Source: Plumapathes pennacea (taxonomy: Eukaryota; Cnidaria; Anthozoa; Antipatharia; Myriopathidae). From it: DNA of 64,000 bases. The DNA is taken from assembly GCA_964036295.1 (NCBI GenBank), contig OZ038463.1:12577274-12641273 (forward strand), read 5' to 3'. Each line of letters opens with the position of its first letter. Position 1 is the first letter of the stretch. The position numbers were made by a program, and so were the translations under genes. The notes under the pieces were generated by a model that worked only from the letters and a program-made list of their open reading frames with translations, was not told where the DNA came from and made no database searches. Below are positions 1 through 11,330 of this stretch, one piece after another.

Positions 1-233
1 GTTTGTCATAAATAAACCTTGATCCAAGTACAGTACTTTTCATTTACTCTTAACATACAACACTGTTTGCAATGCACTTGGTCATAAATGAGAGCTACAA
101 CTTTTTATGTAATTTAAAGTTGGGTACGTGACTGCCAGAAGCATACTGTACACTGTACAGTAGTTAGAAACTACGTGCCCAGGCCCAAGACAAGAAGCAG
201 TACAGCTACCAGGCACTCGTCGCACTGAGTAAG

Positions 234-2401
234 TCAGTGGAAATAAGGGGAAGAGTCTCCCTGAGAACAGCGGAAGAGGGTAGGGGGTACAAAACACATG
301 CTACAGCCATGTGCAGTATCACTTGTGCATGTACTGTAATACCAGATACCGCTGACTGCATTTCACTCACATCATACGCTACTGTAGTGTCCACTAGTAA
401 AGGGCCAAAGAAGATCCTTAAACTGTATCAACTTACCTTAAGTTTGTATGTTCCCTGTCCTGACTGATTCCTGTCCTCCATTGCTTCCAAGTCAGTCTTC
501 ACAGCTCCTTCGCAGTCTGAACACAGTACCACCCTGTCTCTTCCAACTGTTAATGCCCCTCTTGGTGGCTGGTGATTCTTGGAAAATGTAATGAGTAGTT
601 TATTTACCGCACCCGAGGCGCTCCTGTGTGCTCTTTTACCACACAAATAGCACACCACATGGGCAACATGATATTTTCTGAGCCAGCGATTGTTCTCTTC
701 GGGAACACTTGAGCTCTCGTACATCTGCCATTGCGTCATCAAGTTTGTGAAACAAATCTCACACGTAGCTACAGCACCTTGAGGATCAACAGCCTGGGCA
801 TTTGGTGCAGGTTCACGGTTTGAGAGAAAAGGGAAAAAGGGCCCTCCATCTTCTACTCCTGCACCACACTGTGGATAGGAATAAAGCAGCAACTTTTGAC
901 ATGCTTTGCACCTGGTGCCACACAAGAAACAAACTGCTGCCTGGGTTTTTGTTAATCTCAAGTCATAAACGCGCTCCTCTAGTGGTGTGTTCTTCTGCTC
1001 ATAGTTAAACCACTTCTCTTCCATACAGCCACGACACTCCTTGCACACCAATGCCCGTCCTGCCTGATCTATTGGTCGCGCATCTGGTGGTGGTTTGAAA
1101 TTGGCCACAATGGAGGGGAAAAACATCGCATTTGAGGGGTTTGTATTTGGTTTAGTGTACAAATGACACAGGTCACGCTCTGCACAGGGCCTGCTACAAG
1201 TATAGCATGCTACTGCTGATAACTCAGAAAATGATCCCTTGTCCAGTACATGTGCAAGGGTCGCATTTCGAATATGATACTGTCGCTCCTCTTCATGCAC
1301 GCCATCAGCCTCATATCGCTTCCAAAGCCGATGGAGAGACTTGTGACAACCACTGCATACTCTTGTCAGCCCCTGTTGTGTAAGTGGCATTGCACCAGAA
1401 GGTGGCGTGAGCTTGCCAAGAAATGGAAAGTAAGGTTCTCCAGGGGTATGTTTGCACGAGTACAAAAACCTCCCAGATGTAGCAAGTTGTTTTATGCCAC
1501 AAATGAAACAAACCATGGTCGACAGCTGTGACTGTCGCTCCCGCAGATGGGAGGGATCAGACCTCAGTTGGTACTGTCTCTCCCCTAGAGGGGTATTGTT
1601 TTTCTGGAACACTTGCCACTGACGAAACAAGAACTTCTGGCAGGCCTCACAGACAAGGGCTTTGCCGAGGTAATCTATCTTTCTGGCAGTGGCCACTGGA
1701 TTATGACGAACTAAGCATGGGTAAAAAGGAGTTTCGGTCTTGAGCTGAGGACGAGTGTGCACACTCCGTACAAATTCCTTCGCCTTCTCCCGACCACAAA
1801 TAAAACATGTCTCCAATGCTCCGGGGGTTTGAACGACATCTGTGCTGGTGCATGAGCTTCTTGCAGCATTCCCGTCTTGAGCAACTGACGTAGGGTCGCA
1901 TTTCTCGTCACCTACGTGTACATCGAGCTCATCGCGAGTTTCACTTTCGTTCATCTCGTCGAATGAGGCACAGAGATTTCGCTCCTCATCTAAATTTCTT
2001 AAGGCTTTATCGAGTTCTTCCGCGCTTACAGCCTTGTTGCAGGCTTGAGAGGTTTCTTTCTTGTCGCTACTTGGCTCCATCCCAGATCTCTTCAGCCAAT
2101 ACAGTCTCTTAATCAGTGGAGTATCGTTGGCTTCATAAGCGTGCCATTGTTGAGTGAGAAAGGAAAAGCACACTGTGCAAGCGTCCACACGACCACTTCG
2201 CCTGTCCATGGATCGGCATCCTGGAAGCGGGTCTTGGTACTCTAAGAAAGGGAAGAAAGGCGTATTCGGAGTGCTACGTATCCGAGAATAAACAGGCCAA
2301 TTCGCATTCGAAGCTCCGCAGATATAGCAAAGCAAACTGCTGGACGAACTTGGCGCCGAAGCTGCCCGGTTCTGTTCTTTCGCCCGGCCCAGCTTTACCA
2401 T
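234..2401 (-). CDS. Six-module Cys-rich (CxxC) repeat protein, function unknown
   Basis: I do not recognise this as a named gene. The main exon (437-2401) encodes 655 residues. The ATG at 2401 is preceded in frame by a TAA. Six degenerate modules of about 80-110 residues follow one another. Each starts with C-[YF]-x-C-[GS]; most then carry a [FY]FP[FS] block, a proline/alanine stretch, a second C-x2-C, then a QW-x2-[YF]E block and [ER]R-x-Y-x-[LI]R. The paired CxxC motifs suggest one zinc site per module; that is inference. The sixth module is shortened and lacks the FPFL and QW blocks. The exon ends at AAG|GTAAGT (donor at 436), and translation past it stops at once. A pyrimidine-rich tract and CAG at 261-263 would add a last exon (234-260, ending at TGA) of eight residues; this junction is tentative. 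No membrane segment or signal peptide is seen. Confidence 0.7.
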
Positions 2402-3369
2402 GGGTTAGCGGTTTTAAGGTCAAGCACAAAAATAGTTTTTGCACAGAGAGCTCCACTCCTCGTACTAGATATCCACCGGCTAATACTTTTCTCTTCTGCT
2501 TACTGACGAACACTGAAATTTCATCAATAAATGCTCGTGTTTCTTGCTTTTGTTCAGAGATTACCCAGAGCACCTCGCGCCCCTGGCCAGCTGGCTCAGA
2601 AGAGCAAATATATGAGCCGACCTCAAAGGCAAATCAAATATTATTTTTGTCGCACAGCCAAACTGAAAATAACCCAGGTCAGCAGATTTATTTTCAAGGG
2701 GGTCAATTTTTACTTAGCTAAAGGATTAGGAGTTAGGTCTAAAGAACTGCTCAACGTCACTAATTCAAATGTCGCACAAGTCATGCAACGTCCAGCGATA
2801 AAAAAAATCCCTGGCAGTAATCAGTCGACCAAAAAGAGGTTTTTATGTCATGGGCGCACGAGGTTCACAAATTGGTTATAGTTCCAAGGTAATTGTAAAT
2901 TTGGGGATATTTTTTGCGGGTCTAATTTTGGCTACATGGGTACTTTTTTAAGCCGAGTCAGTAACACTTTGGTTGCCTTAGTTGCCGACGACTACTTAGT
3001 TGCGACTACAATAGCTTCCCTCGCATGTTTCAGTTCTGGGCAGTGAGTCTCAGAGCTGAGTTAACCCGTTCAGGGGGCAGCGTAAGTACGCAACTATGAA
3101 GTGCGTTTTGAATTCCAACGTGCGTTAACTCCTGAACTTTAATCCACAGGAGTTTCTAGCTCACAAACTAAGGCTAATACCCGCCCTTCAAATGTCCTTC
3201 ACAACAGAAACGACATTTTGCGGGGGCACAGAGTTTTAAAGCAGCGCTTATGAATACAAAATTCTTGATCCAGTGCAGTCCCAGTGCAGTGAGGAAAAAA
3301 GTGACTAGGTTTGAGACAAATAAATAAATATTTTTCCATTGATTTGAAATTTAAGGGAAATAAAACATT
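2402..3369. other. Intergenic stretch, upstream region of the Cys-rich repeat gene
   Basis: This probably holds the promoter of the minus-strand gene that starts at 2401. Only short overlapping open frames are present. I see no convincing TATA box, exon or repeat. Confidence 0.4.
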
Positions 3370-4055
3370 TTTTTTACCACAACACACTAACTTCTCGCTC
3401 TCTGATTGGTCGATTTACCGTGGTAAATAAGAGTCCAGACAACGATGCTGACGCCAGCATGTCACGTTTTGCAGCGAAATACAACGAAAGTTTCCTGTAA
3501 TATTCCTAAATATTGTGGTAAAAAACAAATTTCCACTGGTTTGCCGTGGTGTGGACTCTTATTTACCACAATTTACGTCATCACATGGTCAAAATTAGTT
3601 GCGGACTCACTCGGCGAAGCGCCTCGTGAGTCCACAACATTTTGACCATGTGATGACGTAAATCGTGGTAAATAAGATTCCACACCACGGCAAACCAGTG
3701 GAAATTTATTAATTTTACCACAACACACTAGTTTCTCGCTCTCTGATTGGTCGATTTACCGTGGTAAATAAGAGTCCAGACAACGATGCTGACGCCAGCA
3801 TGTCACGTTTTGCAGCGAAATACAACGAAAGTTTCCTGTATATTTCTAAATGTTGTGGTAAAAAACAAATTTCCACTGGTTTGCCGTGGTGTGGACTCTT
3901 ATTTACCACGATTTACGTCATCACATGGTCAAAATTAGTTGTGGACTGACTCGGCTAAGCGCCTCGTGAGTCCACAACATTTTGACCATGTGATGACGTA
4001 AATCGTGGTAAATAAGAGTCCACACCACGGCAAACCAGTGGAAATTTATTAATTT
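3370..4055. repeat. Two tandem 341-bp units, each ending in a large near-perfect palindrome
   Basis: The same sequence recurs with a 341-bp period (for example ACACACTA at 3382 and 3723). Each unit has about 140 bp of single-copy-like sequence followed by about 190 bp that reads almost the same on both strands (about 3521-3711 in unit 1). The palindrome arms contain TTTGCCGTGGTGTGGACTC and its complement. The centre (GGACTCAC...GTGAGTCC) is itself palindromic. No transposase frame is present, so this fits a foldback or MITE-type element duplicated in tandem. Confidence 0.8.
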
Positions 4056-4245
4056 TCCAGTGCACAAGTCGCGAGGGCAACAAGGGCCCTGAAGGTCGGT
4101 ATTCTTTCGGGAGGTTTTTTTCTTATTGTTATTATTTCAGCATTTTTCAGTTTGTAGCTGCCAAAATATTTAGTATGGTACTATAGATGGCCGTATTTGT
4201 ATGGCCAGCAAAGTGCAAAAGAAAATGTAGAGTCATGGGGGCCGA

Positions 4246-4722
4246 CATTAAAGTGCACAGAAGCCCAAAAATGATATCTTTACAATCGAATCTACATGAC
4301 GGAAATATGTTGACTATTGGAATAAGTCTGCGTTTTAACGCTGCGCCTTTGAGTTATAAAGGTTTATATTTTGAATATGGTAATGACGTGACGTCAAAGA
4401 AGGAACAATTATTATACAAAATCTTGTTGGCAGAGACAATTGACATTTTATCAACGTCCATTTTATATTTGAATTCTGTGTAAATGATTTTAGCAAATAC
4501 TTTGTATGAATCTGGAAACAGTTCCAATCACGAAGAGAAAGAAATAACATTGAATTACTCCTTTGACGTCACGTCATTACCATATTCGAAATATAAACCT
4601 CTATAACTTATAGCCGGGCGCAATGTTGAAACACAGAAATAATCTAATAATCAACTATTTACTTTATGTAGAATCGATTGTGAAGATATCATATTTGGGC
4701 CTATGTGCACTTTAAATACGAA
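4246..4722. repeat. Inverted repeat (foldback/MITE-like), arms about 160 bp
   Basis: The left arm (about 4246-4408) and right arm (about 4558-4722) are diverged reverse complements. Shared landmarks include AATATGGTAATGACGTGACG on the left and its complement at about 4570-4590. Arms are separated by about 150 bp. No coding potential was recognised, so this is probably a non-autonomous element. Confidence 0.7.
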
Positions 4723-4839
4723 ATTAGTCTGCACTTTTTTCCAGGTCCTAGTTCACTAATGGTACAATCCGGGATTCTGGAACACCACACTACAGGTATA
4801 ATTCGCTATCAAGGCTATGGCTACACTTTGCAAGTCAAT

Positions 4840-4845
4840 TTTAAT
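4840..4845 (-). terminator. Possible ATTAAA polyadenylation signal of the deiodinase gene
   Basis: Minus-strand ATTAAA lies about 70 bases past the candidate SECIS and about 520 bases past the deiodinase stop, a sensible place for the transcript end. It is a short motif and could occur by chance. Confidence 0.35.
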
Positions 4846-4914
4846 ATACCATCCGATCAACGTAGTAAACCAGCGTCTATTCCTTGTCACCAAGTTTCCA
4901 AGCAGCTCTCGCCA

Positions 4915-4993
4915 CGTGCTCCCGCGTGTGTGCTCCAGTTCGCGCCGCTCCCTTGGGCGGGAAATTGGGCACCGAACTTTCATAATCAGCACG
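4915..4993 (-). promoter_or_regulatory. Candidate SECIS element in the deiodinase 3' UTR
   Basis: Read on the minus strand, the core ATGA is at 4983-4980. It is followed by a helix pairing AGTTC (4978-4974) with GAACT (4941-4937) and GTGCC (4972-4968) with GGCGC (4946-4942), one bulged G between. An unpaired AA (4966-4965) opens the apical loop. The loop has CCC/GGG that can form a small extra helix, as in type 2 SECIS. On the 3' side GGAG (4936-4933) supplies the GA opposite the ATGA core. A lower helix pairs CGTGCT (4993-4988) with AGCACG (4920-4915), leaving an uneven internal loop. It lies about 375 bases after the stop. Its position and the UGA codon make it likely, but the 3' core and the large 3' internal loop are not ideal. 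Confidence 0.5.
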
Positions 4994-5365
4994 AGATCAG
5001 CCACAGTAGCTTTCAAACTTCAATGTCCTTTTCGCAAAAGGAATAAGCGACAAAGTCCTACTTTGTAAGATAAGTCGGTTTCCTGATCAGTCCAGCAGTT
5101 GACAACGATATTCAGAAATCTCGCTGCTATAAAAACCGTTTTCGGTTTTGGTTTCAAACGACGTTTGCTTCTGTTTTAACATTTCTAGTTCTCTTACTAC
5201 GGATACAACACTTCTCAGGTCACTTCAATCACAAAATCAAACCATCAATGACCGATCTTATCCTTTATCTTATTTCTAGTTAAAGTTCACTGAAACAGGC
5301 GCGGTGCATGTTCAATTCCATATCAAGTCCCCATTTCTTTCAATCCTACCGTCTAGCTTTACGAG

Positions 5366-6376
5366 TTATGCAAACTTTAACAGCCATTGCTTCACTTCGG
5401 TAAGACTATATCTGAACGGTCCCACTCCTCCCTGGTACTCGACGATGCTATCTCTGATGACGTAGAGCCTCTCTGGCACCGCTCCGTAGGCGATGTTTGC
5501 CGCGTCTGAGATTGTGTCAACCATAATGGGCGCATGGAGGTTGTGAGACAGAAGTAAGCGTGCGGCTTTACAACGCTGCTCTTGCGTGCGATGACGATAA
5601 ATCGCATAATTGTTCTGTAGGACAAGCACAAGTACCGTTCAGCAATTAAAATAACCAAGACTAAACTACCACAAAAACTTCAACATATACATGTATGAAT
5701 GGGAATATAATTAGTATAAAAGGGTATATATTTCCCATTGGTCGGCTTAGAAAGCTACGCTTCATAACCAAAATCTACCAATTGTGCTCAAATTCACAGA
5801 TAATTCTATATATAGTGTATCAAGAGTCCACAACTTTAAATATAGTCGAATTAAAACATTTAACGGCCTTTCACTCCCAAGAGTGATCAACTTCAATTTT
5901 TTTTCCTTCAGCTTCTCACCATATATTTTTCATACAGTTTGGAGAACTTGGCTTTTGACTTCATGCTAAGATGAAAGTTGATTTATGTACAGTCAGTTCT
6001 CTGATAGGATTGCAGATTAAGTTTTGGAGAATCTGTATTTTGAGAGGGCCTAGATTGGGGGGGGGGGGGGGGGGGAGGGGGTCTGCATAACACTTAACAG
6101 TAAAAATTCAGGCCCATAACACTTAACAGCAAACCCTATCTAGGCCCTCTTTTGAGCTTTGAGAATGAAACTGGTGTGTCACGTGAGGATTAATGGAGCC
6201 GTAAGAAAATTCTTGTGGAGACAGGGCGGCATACGGAATCAGATGGCAATAAAATACTGAAAAATTAAAAAGTGTACAGTCACCGAGCCATAAGTTGTAG
6301 TAACCAATCAGAGATGAGGCTTTTCGGGGTATGAGCAGTTGGACCTAAGGGTGAGACCATGCGGACTCAGAGTGTT

Positions 6377-6409
<33 letters not shown>

Positions 6410-8277
6410 TGCTCGTTACTAAGTCTTGTTTAGCTCATATTAAACCGTTCAAGCCCACGTCTCTGGCTACTACCCTTCAGCCGGATAAGTAACACGACAC
6501 AAAGCTATTAATTAGATTCAAAAAGATGTTCAAATAACTGATTAAAACTGTGAAAATATCTACTGTGCCGGTACAGGTCATTGCTTGAGGCTCATAAGGG
6601 ACAGGGATTGGCTTAATTCACTAAGTAGCCCATCACACGCACCCAGCAGCGTTTCCGTGAGGATAATGTATGCACCAATCAAGCACAATGTATGTGAAGT
6701 CATTATCTAAACCTAACGGAATTCACAAACAATCAATAACAAAACCAGCCGGCACAGCTGTTAACAGCCTAAAACAATACGGGGCACTGCAAAGTCGATT
6801 CGTGTGAAGCATTGTTTTAAATATTAATAAATGTATATTTATAGGCGTGGATGCCTGTTACGTAATGAAGTTTGCCAAATTCAAGTTCAAAAAAAAAAAA
6901 AAAGAGAAAAAAAATGCGCTTCCTAAAAAGCATACCAAGACTTCGAATGATGAAATTTACAGTGACAAACATCTTACAGATGACATGCAGGGCATAATTT
7001 CTGTGCAATATCTATATCTATCGTAATGACACGTAGAGTAAGTAAGAAGTTTGTAACCATTGTGCGAACATTAGGTCATTATCATTTATTGATCTACTTT
7101 TGTTCTTGTCAACAGTACTCCGCGTATCGTATTGACCTTCACCTTTAGTGTGTAGCCAGGTTGTAAAATGCTACCGTACTTTTTAAAACCTTCCAAAAAG
7201 GACATAAAAGAAACCTTTGTGCAGTTAGCAATTCCTTTCATGTAAACGCATATCAGTCCTTCCTGCGAATGAACGCTGTGCATGCTTTTTCGAAATTATT
7301 ATTTTTTATTTCGATTAAATGGTTCGATAAATCGAACTAGAAAGCCGCCTCTTTACCGTAGTATCAATAAACGATTTCTAGCTTTCCTTGAAAAAAAATA
7401 ACCGCATGCTATGAGGTGCGTTAATTGGGACTATTTTCAAAAGGCCAACTGGCTTGGTCTGTGACGACTTCGGAGTAGAAAGCCGACTAGATCATGGACT
7501 TCGTGGAGTCACCGTACAGTATTAGAAGGAAGGTATTGATGTGGAGTATAAGTCGACTGAGGAGGGGCCCGGCCCAGGTTTACGGGGTACTACACTAATG
7601 GCGTTGCATTAAAACAGCAATTGTTAACTAAAAAATGCATGAGACCAAGGGCCAAATACAACTTCTCTCCTGACTAAAATAGGGTTATATTGCAGAGTAT
7701 GCAAATGAATGACTCAGAGACTTTAGTTCTAGGTGCTATACTAGACAACTTGTGTCCCATATTAGAATGGCCGGCGCTAACCCACCTCAAAAGCCCAACC
7801 GTCAACAGGATGTGCCTCCTCGATGTAGATGAACAGAAAATCGGCCACGTCTGAAAAACTCTGCACTATCCGTTCAAAGTCCTCCAGACTGGCAATGAAT
7901 TCTGGTCAGGTGCAGCTGCCAAAGTTGAGCACCAACGGGCGGCCGCGTTTTGCAAAATCCAGCAATTTGTGACAGGTGGTCCCGTCCAGTGATACCAGGG
8001 GGCAGTTAAGAGCCCTGTACCCCTGCCGCACCCTCTTTTGGAGGTTCACCCTCAACATGTGTAGCAGCGTCGAGTGCATCTCAGCGCTGAACATCGTGTG
8101 CCAGTAATTTTCCTTCTTCATTCGGCAGCTAGCGATTGTTTTGAACAGCTTTTCGTGAAGGTTGGACAAAAATGGAAGGCTGTTTAGAAGTCTCGCCAGG
8201 CCAAAGGCAAACCATAGCGAAGCGCCACAGAGCGTCACCAAAAATGAAGTGAGCGCTTGCTTGTTCACAAGCAACAT
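5366..8277 (-). CDS. DIO: Iodothyronine deiodinase, selenoprotein (two exons)
   Basis: This enzyme family removes iodine from thyronine-type compounds by reductive deiodination. Exon 1 is 7786-8277 and exon 2 is 5366-5614, giving 246 residues, close to the usual family length. Residues about 8-35 form an N-terminal hydrophobic anchor. The active site is LVLNFGSCT-U-PEFIA, with Sec124 encoded by TGA at 7906-7908. A conventional ORF caller stops there, but the frame continues with conserved deiodinase sequence (IYIEEAHPVDGWAF). The donor after GAG (7786) is GTGGGT and the acceptor is CTACAG|AACAAT at 5614, both phase 0. Exon 2 carries the family motifs HRT-x-E-Q-R, VDT and PERLYVI plus GGVGP. 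A candidate SECIS and a TATA box support the model. I cannot assign it to a vertebrate DIO1/2/3 type. Confidence 0.93.
5861..6082. repeat. MITE fragment plus G-homopolymer inside the deiodinase intron
   Basis: 5861-5996 is a fragment of the CCTTTCACTCCCAAGAGTGA family that also occurs complete at 14616-14823. It is followed at about 6058-6082 by a long G run. The rest of the 2.2 kb intron (5615-7785) holds a T run at about 6379-6408 and no recognisable exon. Confidence 0.6.
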
Positions 8278-8356
8278 CTTCTCTGCTTGTGTGGTACGCT
8301 CCCTAGTTTACCAGCAATGAACTCGTTTGTCCTTTGCAGAGTGAGGAGGCGGGCTA

Positions 8357-8363
8357 ATTTATA
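8357..8363 (-). promoter_or_regulatory. TATA box of the deiodinase gene
   Basis: TATAAAT on the minus strand lies about 80 bases upstream of the deiodinase ATG, within GC-richer sequence. The spacing leaves room for a 5' UTR of about 50 bases. Confidence 0.5.
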
Positions 8364-10154
8364 CCTGCGCGCGAAGGACTAATTGAAAGGCACCATGTTC
8401 TAAAGGTTCCAGAGGTGTTAACTCCTCTAAATAAAAGTAAAAAGATAGAACAAAAGCCTCCCCGCTCCATTGTTCATTCTGCACCGCTACACTGTATTGC
8501 AGGTTAGTTAAGCGACTCCGAGATCAACCAAAATGCGTTGCAGGTGATGACGAGAAAACTGCATGCACAGCAATGTACTCCGTCGTGCGGGCGGATAATT
8601 GAACCTCAAATAAACCTCCATCATTCTCATTTAGTGCAATCCTTTGTTCTGGATGGCGGTTCCCTTTCATCCCATTTTGAATTTGTGTTTTACAAAATGA
8701 CTACCGATTTATTAATTGGATGCAAAATGGGAGGCTGTCTTTTCTGCCTTTGTGATGTAATATAGCATCGGTATGCAATACGAAATTCTGTGCCCAGTTT
8801 GGCAGAACACATTTATCTCTTCAAATTCGTTGAAGAAGCGAGCGTCATAGTTTATTGGGAACAAATTTCTTACTTTTTTCCACACCCTCTTTCAAGTTTT
8901 AGATTGCAAAAGTTGTAGTTCAACTGAATCAAATAATCCAGCTTGGCTCAGTTTCTCACGCAGCAGCTCGTTGATCGTGATCCTGATTTTTAACAGTGGA
9001 AAACAAGAAATCACAAGAGAGCAGTTTTGTCCGGCATTGTTCTTGAAACAAAGCCACTGTGCCCTTGACTCCTTAAAGGAAACGGAACCCATTAAGTCGT
9101 TAGCACTTTTCTCGACTGAGTATTCGACATAAACATGCAACAATGAAATACCATCGAAAACATCTCTCCGTCAAGTTTTCAAAAGGAAAAAAAAGGCACT
9201 TTCAAGTGCATTACATTCGAACAGGAAAACCTAACTGTTTCCATGCACTCAGTGGTTGCGCATACACCTTTTCGCCTCTAACTTCATGACCGCTTCCATT
9301 TGAAGCCAGGATTGATTACATAACTCTGTTATCAATTTGTTGATTTGTTTACCCCATAGCAACGCGCGCGGAAATTACCAAGATGGTCCACATTGGTGTA
9401 ACGTACAGAAAATCTCAGGACAAATTTGCACGGACTTTGTGTTTTTACTCGGGCTTCGCTTTTCCACTGACGAAAAGAAGAGGGTTAATGGCCAGGGACA
9501 ATTGAGACCTCTCCAGACGCACGACACGTAACTGCATGGGATAGACTTACAGGACTTCATTTCCTTGCGATTTTGGACCAAGACTGGCTCCAAACCGTTT
9601 CTCTCAGGTTAACTGTCCAAGGCGAGAAAAATATAGACCGAAGTAACACGGTCACACGAGCGAGGCTAGCAAAAAACCTTTGCGCGAGCACTTAAAACTT
9701 GGACAATGCAAGTATAAGCGAAACTGACAAGAAAAAATGTTTGTAGTTTTACTTTTTATTGTACTTGCGCTTATGCCTGCGTCGCTCTTTCGCAGTGTTG
9801 TGTCAACCAGGACGACATGAGCACTAGCGCACGCAATTAATGAGTTACTCCGTGGATCTATGCTTGTCAAACAGGAACATTGCACGAATCCTAATCCAGC
9901 TTATTGCTCTGCAATAAGCTGAACAAAGAATATCGCGATAAAAAGGGTGAGAAGAATCGTGATGCGAAGTGGAAGATCCTTGACAAGTACAGCTATCACA
10001 AAATGCGTGGCGGGTAATGCATCGATCAATTCCAGCTGTTATCAGCATTATTCGCGAAAATTTGTTCCCGCGAAACGCAAAAAATCGGCAACCCGCGAAA
10101 TTAAACTTCCTCGAAAATTTCATGCCACACGGTGAGTGACCTTCCGGCCACGAT
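8364..10154. other. Intergenic stretch with no recognised gene
   Basis: Apart from one weak open frame (8892-9143) and a loose inverted similarity at about 9701-9790 (AAGTATAAGCG versus its complement), I see no gene, RNA or clear mobile element here. Confidence 0.4.
8892..9143 (-). CDS. Possible exon or small ORF, unknown
   Basis: An open frame of up to 83 codons with fairly even, protein-like composition (LVISCFPLLKIRITINELL in its middle) ending in TGA. A CAG near its start (TACTCAG) could be a splice acceptor, making it a last exon of an unidentified minus-strand gene. I recognise no domain, and chance openness is a real alternative. Confidence 0.2.
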   Translation of the reverse strand: MLHVYVEYSVEKSANDLMGSVSFKESRAQWLCFKNNAGQNCSLVISCFPLLKIRITINELLREKLSQAGLFDSVELQLLQSKT

Positions 10155-10205
10155 AGCTGGGCCCAGTTGTTCAAAGCACGTTTCAGCTAATCCAGCATTA
10201 GTCAA
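10155..10205 (+). mobile_element. Terminal fragment of the GGGCCCAGTT...TTTCAAA MITE family
   Basis: GGGCCCAGTTGTTCAAAGCA and the following TAATCCAGCATTAG match one end of the complete element at 26177-26417. A matching fragment sits at the outer edge of the second module-gene copy (about 35465-35515). Confidence 0.6.
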
Positions 10206-10351
10206 GCGAAAAATGAATGGACAACAGAAGGAACACAGGTTGAAGATTCACAAATTAGTCTCTACCTGTAACCTGTATATTTTGTGCGAATGCTCAGAAA
10301 TTATCGGTTATTCATCATGACATCTGATTGGTTGTCTGCGGCACGCGCTAG

Positions 10352-10404
10352 CCAATCACAAATTTCCATAAAACGAGCGACCGCGCGCGAGCACTCTGAC
10401 GTCA
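10352..10404 (+). promoter_or_regulatory. Promoter of module-gene copy A: CCAAT, TATA-like, CRE-like
   Basis: CCAATCA (10352-10358), CATAAAA (10367-10373) and a full palindromic TGACGTCA (10397-10404) occur in order upstream of exon 1. The same order and spacing occur at copy B. The CRE-like site falls about where transcription would start, 25-30 bases after the TATA-like box. Confidence 0.55.
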
Positions 10405-10540
10405 CAATGGTTTCCAAACGCGAAGCAAAGGCAGGCTTTCTAGAGTTGCTTGTGTTTCACGAGTCAGAGCCAAGTGCGTTTAATTTCCCAAACAAGAGAG
10501 ATCGTTGTCAAGTTCATCGCAGAGAATCAATATCATCAAC

Positions 10541-11330
10541 ATGGGTAAGTAAATCTGTTTTCTTTTTTTGCCGTTTGTTAGGACTTTGTAAACTTCCGTC
10601 GTCAAAGCATAGGATTTGTGTACGATGGAGTTACAAAAAAGAGCAATCATATGGCAGTCAAAAAACTGTGTTCCGAACGGAAAGCATTTAGGCGTTTTCA
10701 CAATAACAACAGCAACAACAAAGGAAATAATGGTAGAATAGAAAAAAAAACTTGAGATATTATCGGATATATACTATTACGATATACTCTGTGGCAAAAA
10801 ACAAGAGAATTTTAATTGAGGTATTTTTATGATGTTGAGGCGGAGGTCCGCTGAGGCCGACAAAATTATGTTGTCGATCGCCCGGTTGGCCTTTCTTCTA
10901 CATGTCACGATTTTTTCCCGAAAGGTCGTTAAAACTTACCGTAGTTCTTTTTTGCATAATTTCAGGTTTTATCAAGAGGCTATTGAAAGTGTTATCATTC
11001 CACTGGTTGAAAAGAGCGAACAACCGTCTGGTCGGAAAACCCAAGAGACACCTTCCTCATGACTTCTCCTCAGCAAGGGATGCATTCTATACCATCGACG
11101 TGAGAGAAATCACCAAAAACTTTCCCGAGGAGCTATTTGTCCCGCTGGTTTGTGCCAGACATGAAATCGAGAGACCACCTACGGTTCGTGACTTCTGCTC
11201 TGCGAGGGAAGCATTGTACATAATTGACGTGAGAGAAATCACCAAGAACTTCCCCGAGGAGCTCTTTGTCCCGCTGTTTTGTGCTAAACATGGACTCACA
11301 ACAGAAGGGCTAACAAGGACTTCGCGATAG
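10541..11330 (+). CDS. Duplicated small protein with two 43-residue modules, copy A, unknown function
   Basis: I do not recognise this family. The coding part is ATGG at 10541-10544, donor GTAAGT, and exon 2 at 10966-11330 after TTTCAG, giving 122 residues. The product starts MGFIKRLLKVLSFHW, a basic amphipathic start with Gly2 (myristoylation is possible but unproven). Two tandem modules follow, each with DF-[SC]-SAR-[DE]-A, IDVREITKNFPEELF and a final Cys-Ala-[RK]-His. The module period is 129 bases at DNA level. No membrane segment or known fold is apparent. Copy B, inverted 23 kb away (33993-34829), has the same split start codon, same intron phase and an exon 2 of identical length (365 bases). 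Conservation of the frame while the introns differ argues for a functional protein. Confidence 0.75.

Noticed and set aside
3445..3949. Near-identical 62-66 codon frames at 3445, 3715 and 3761
   Set aside because: Same frame recurring because of the tandem palindromic repeat, not a gene family.
10284..10691. 135-codon plus frame across the copy A promoter and exon 1
   Set aside because: It runs through the CRE-like site, the 5' UTR, the splice donor and the intron; the homologous region at copy B does not keep it open.
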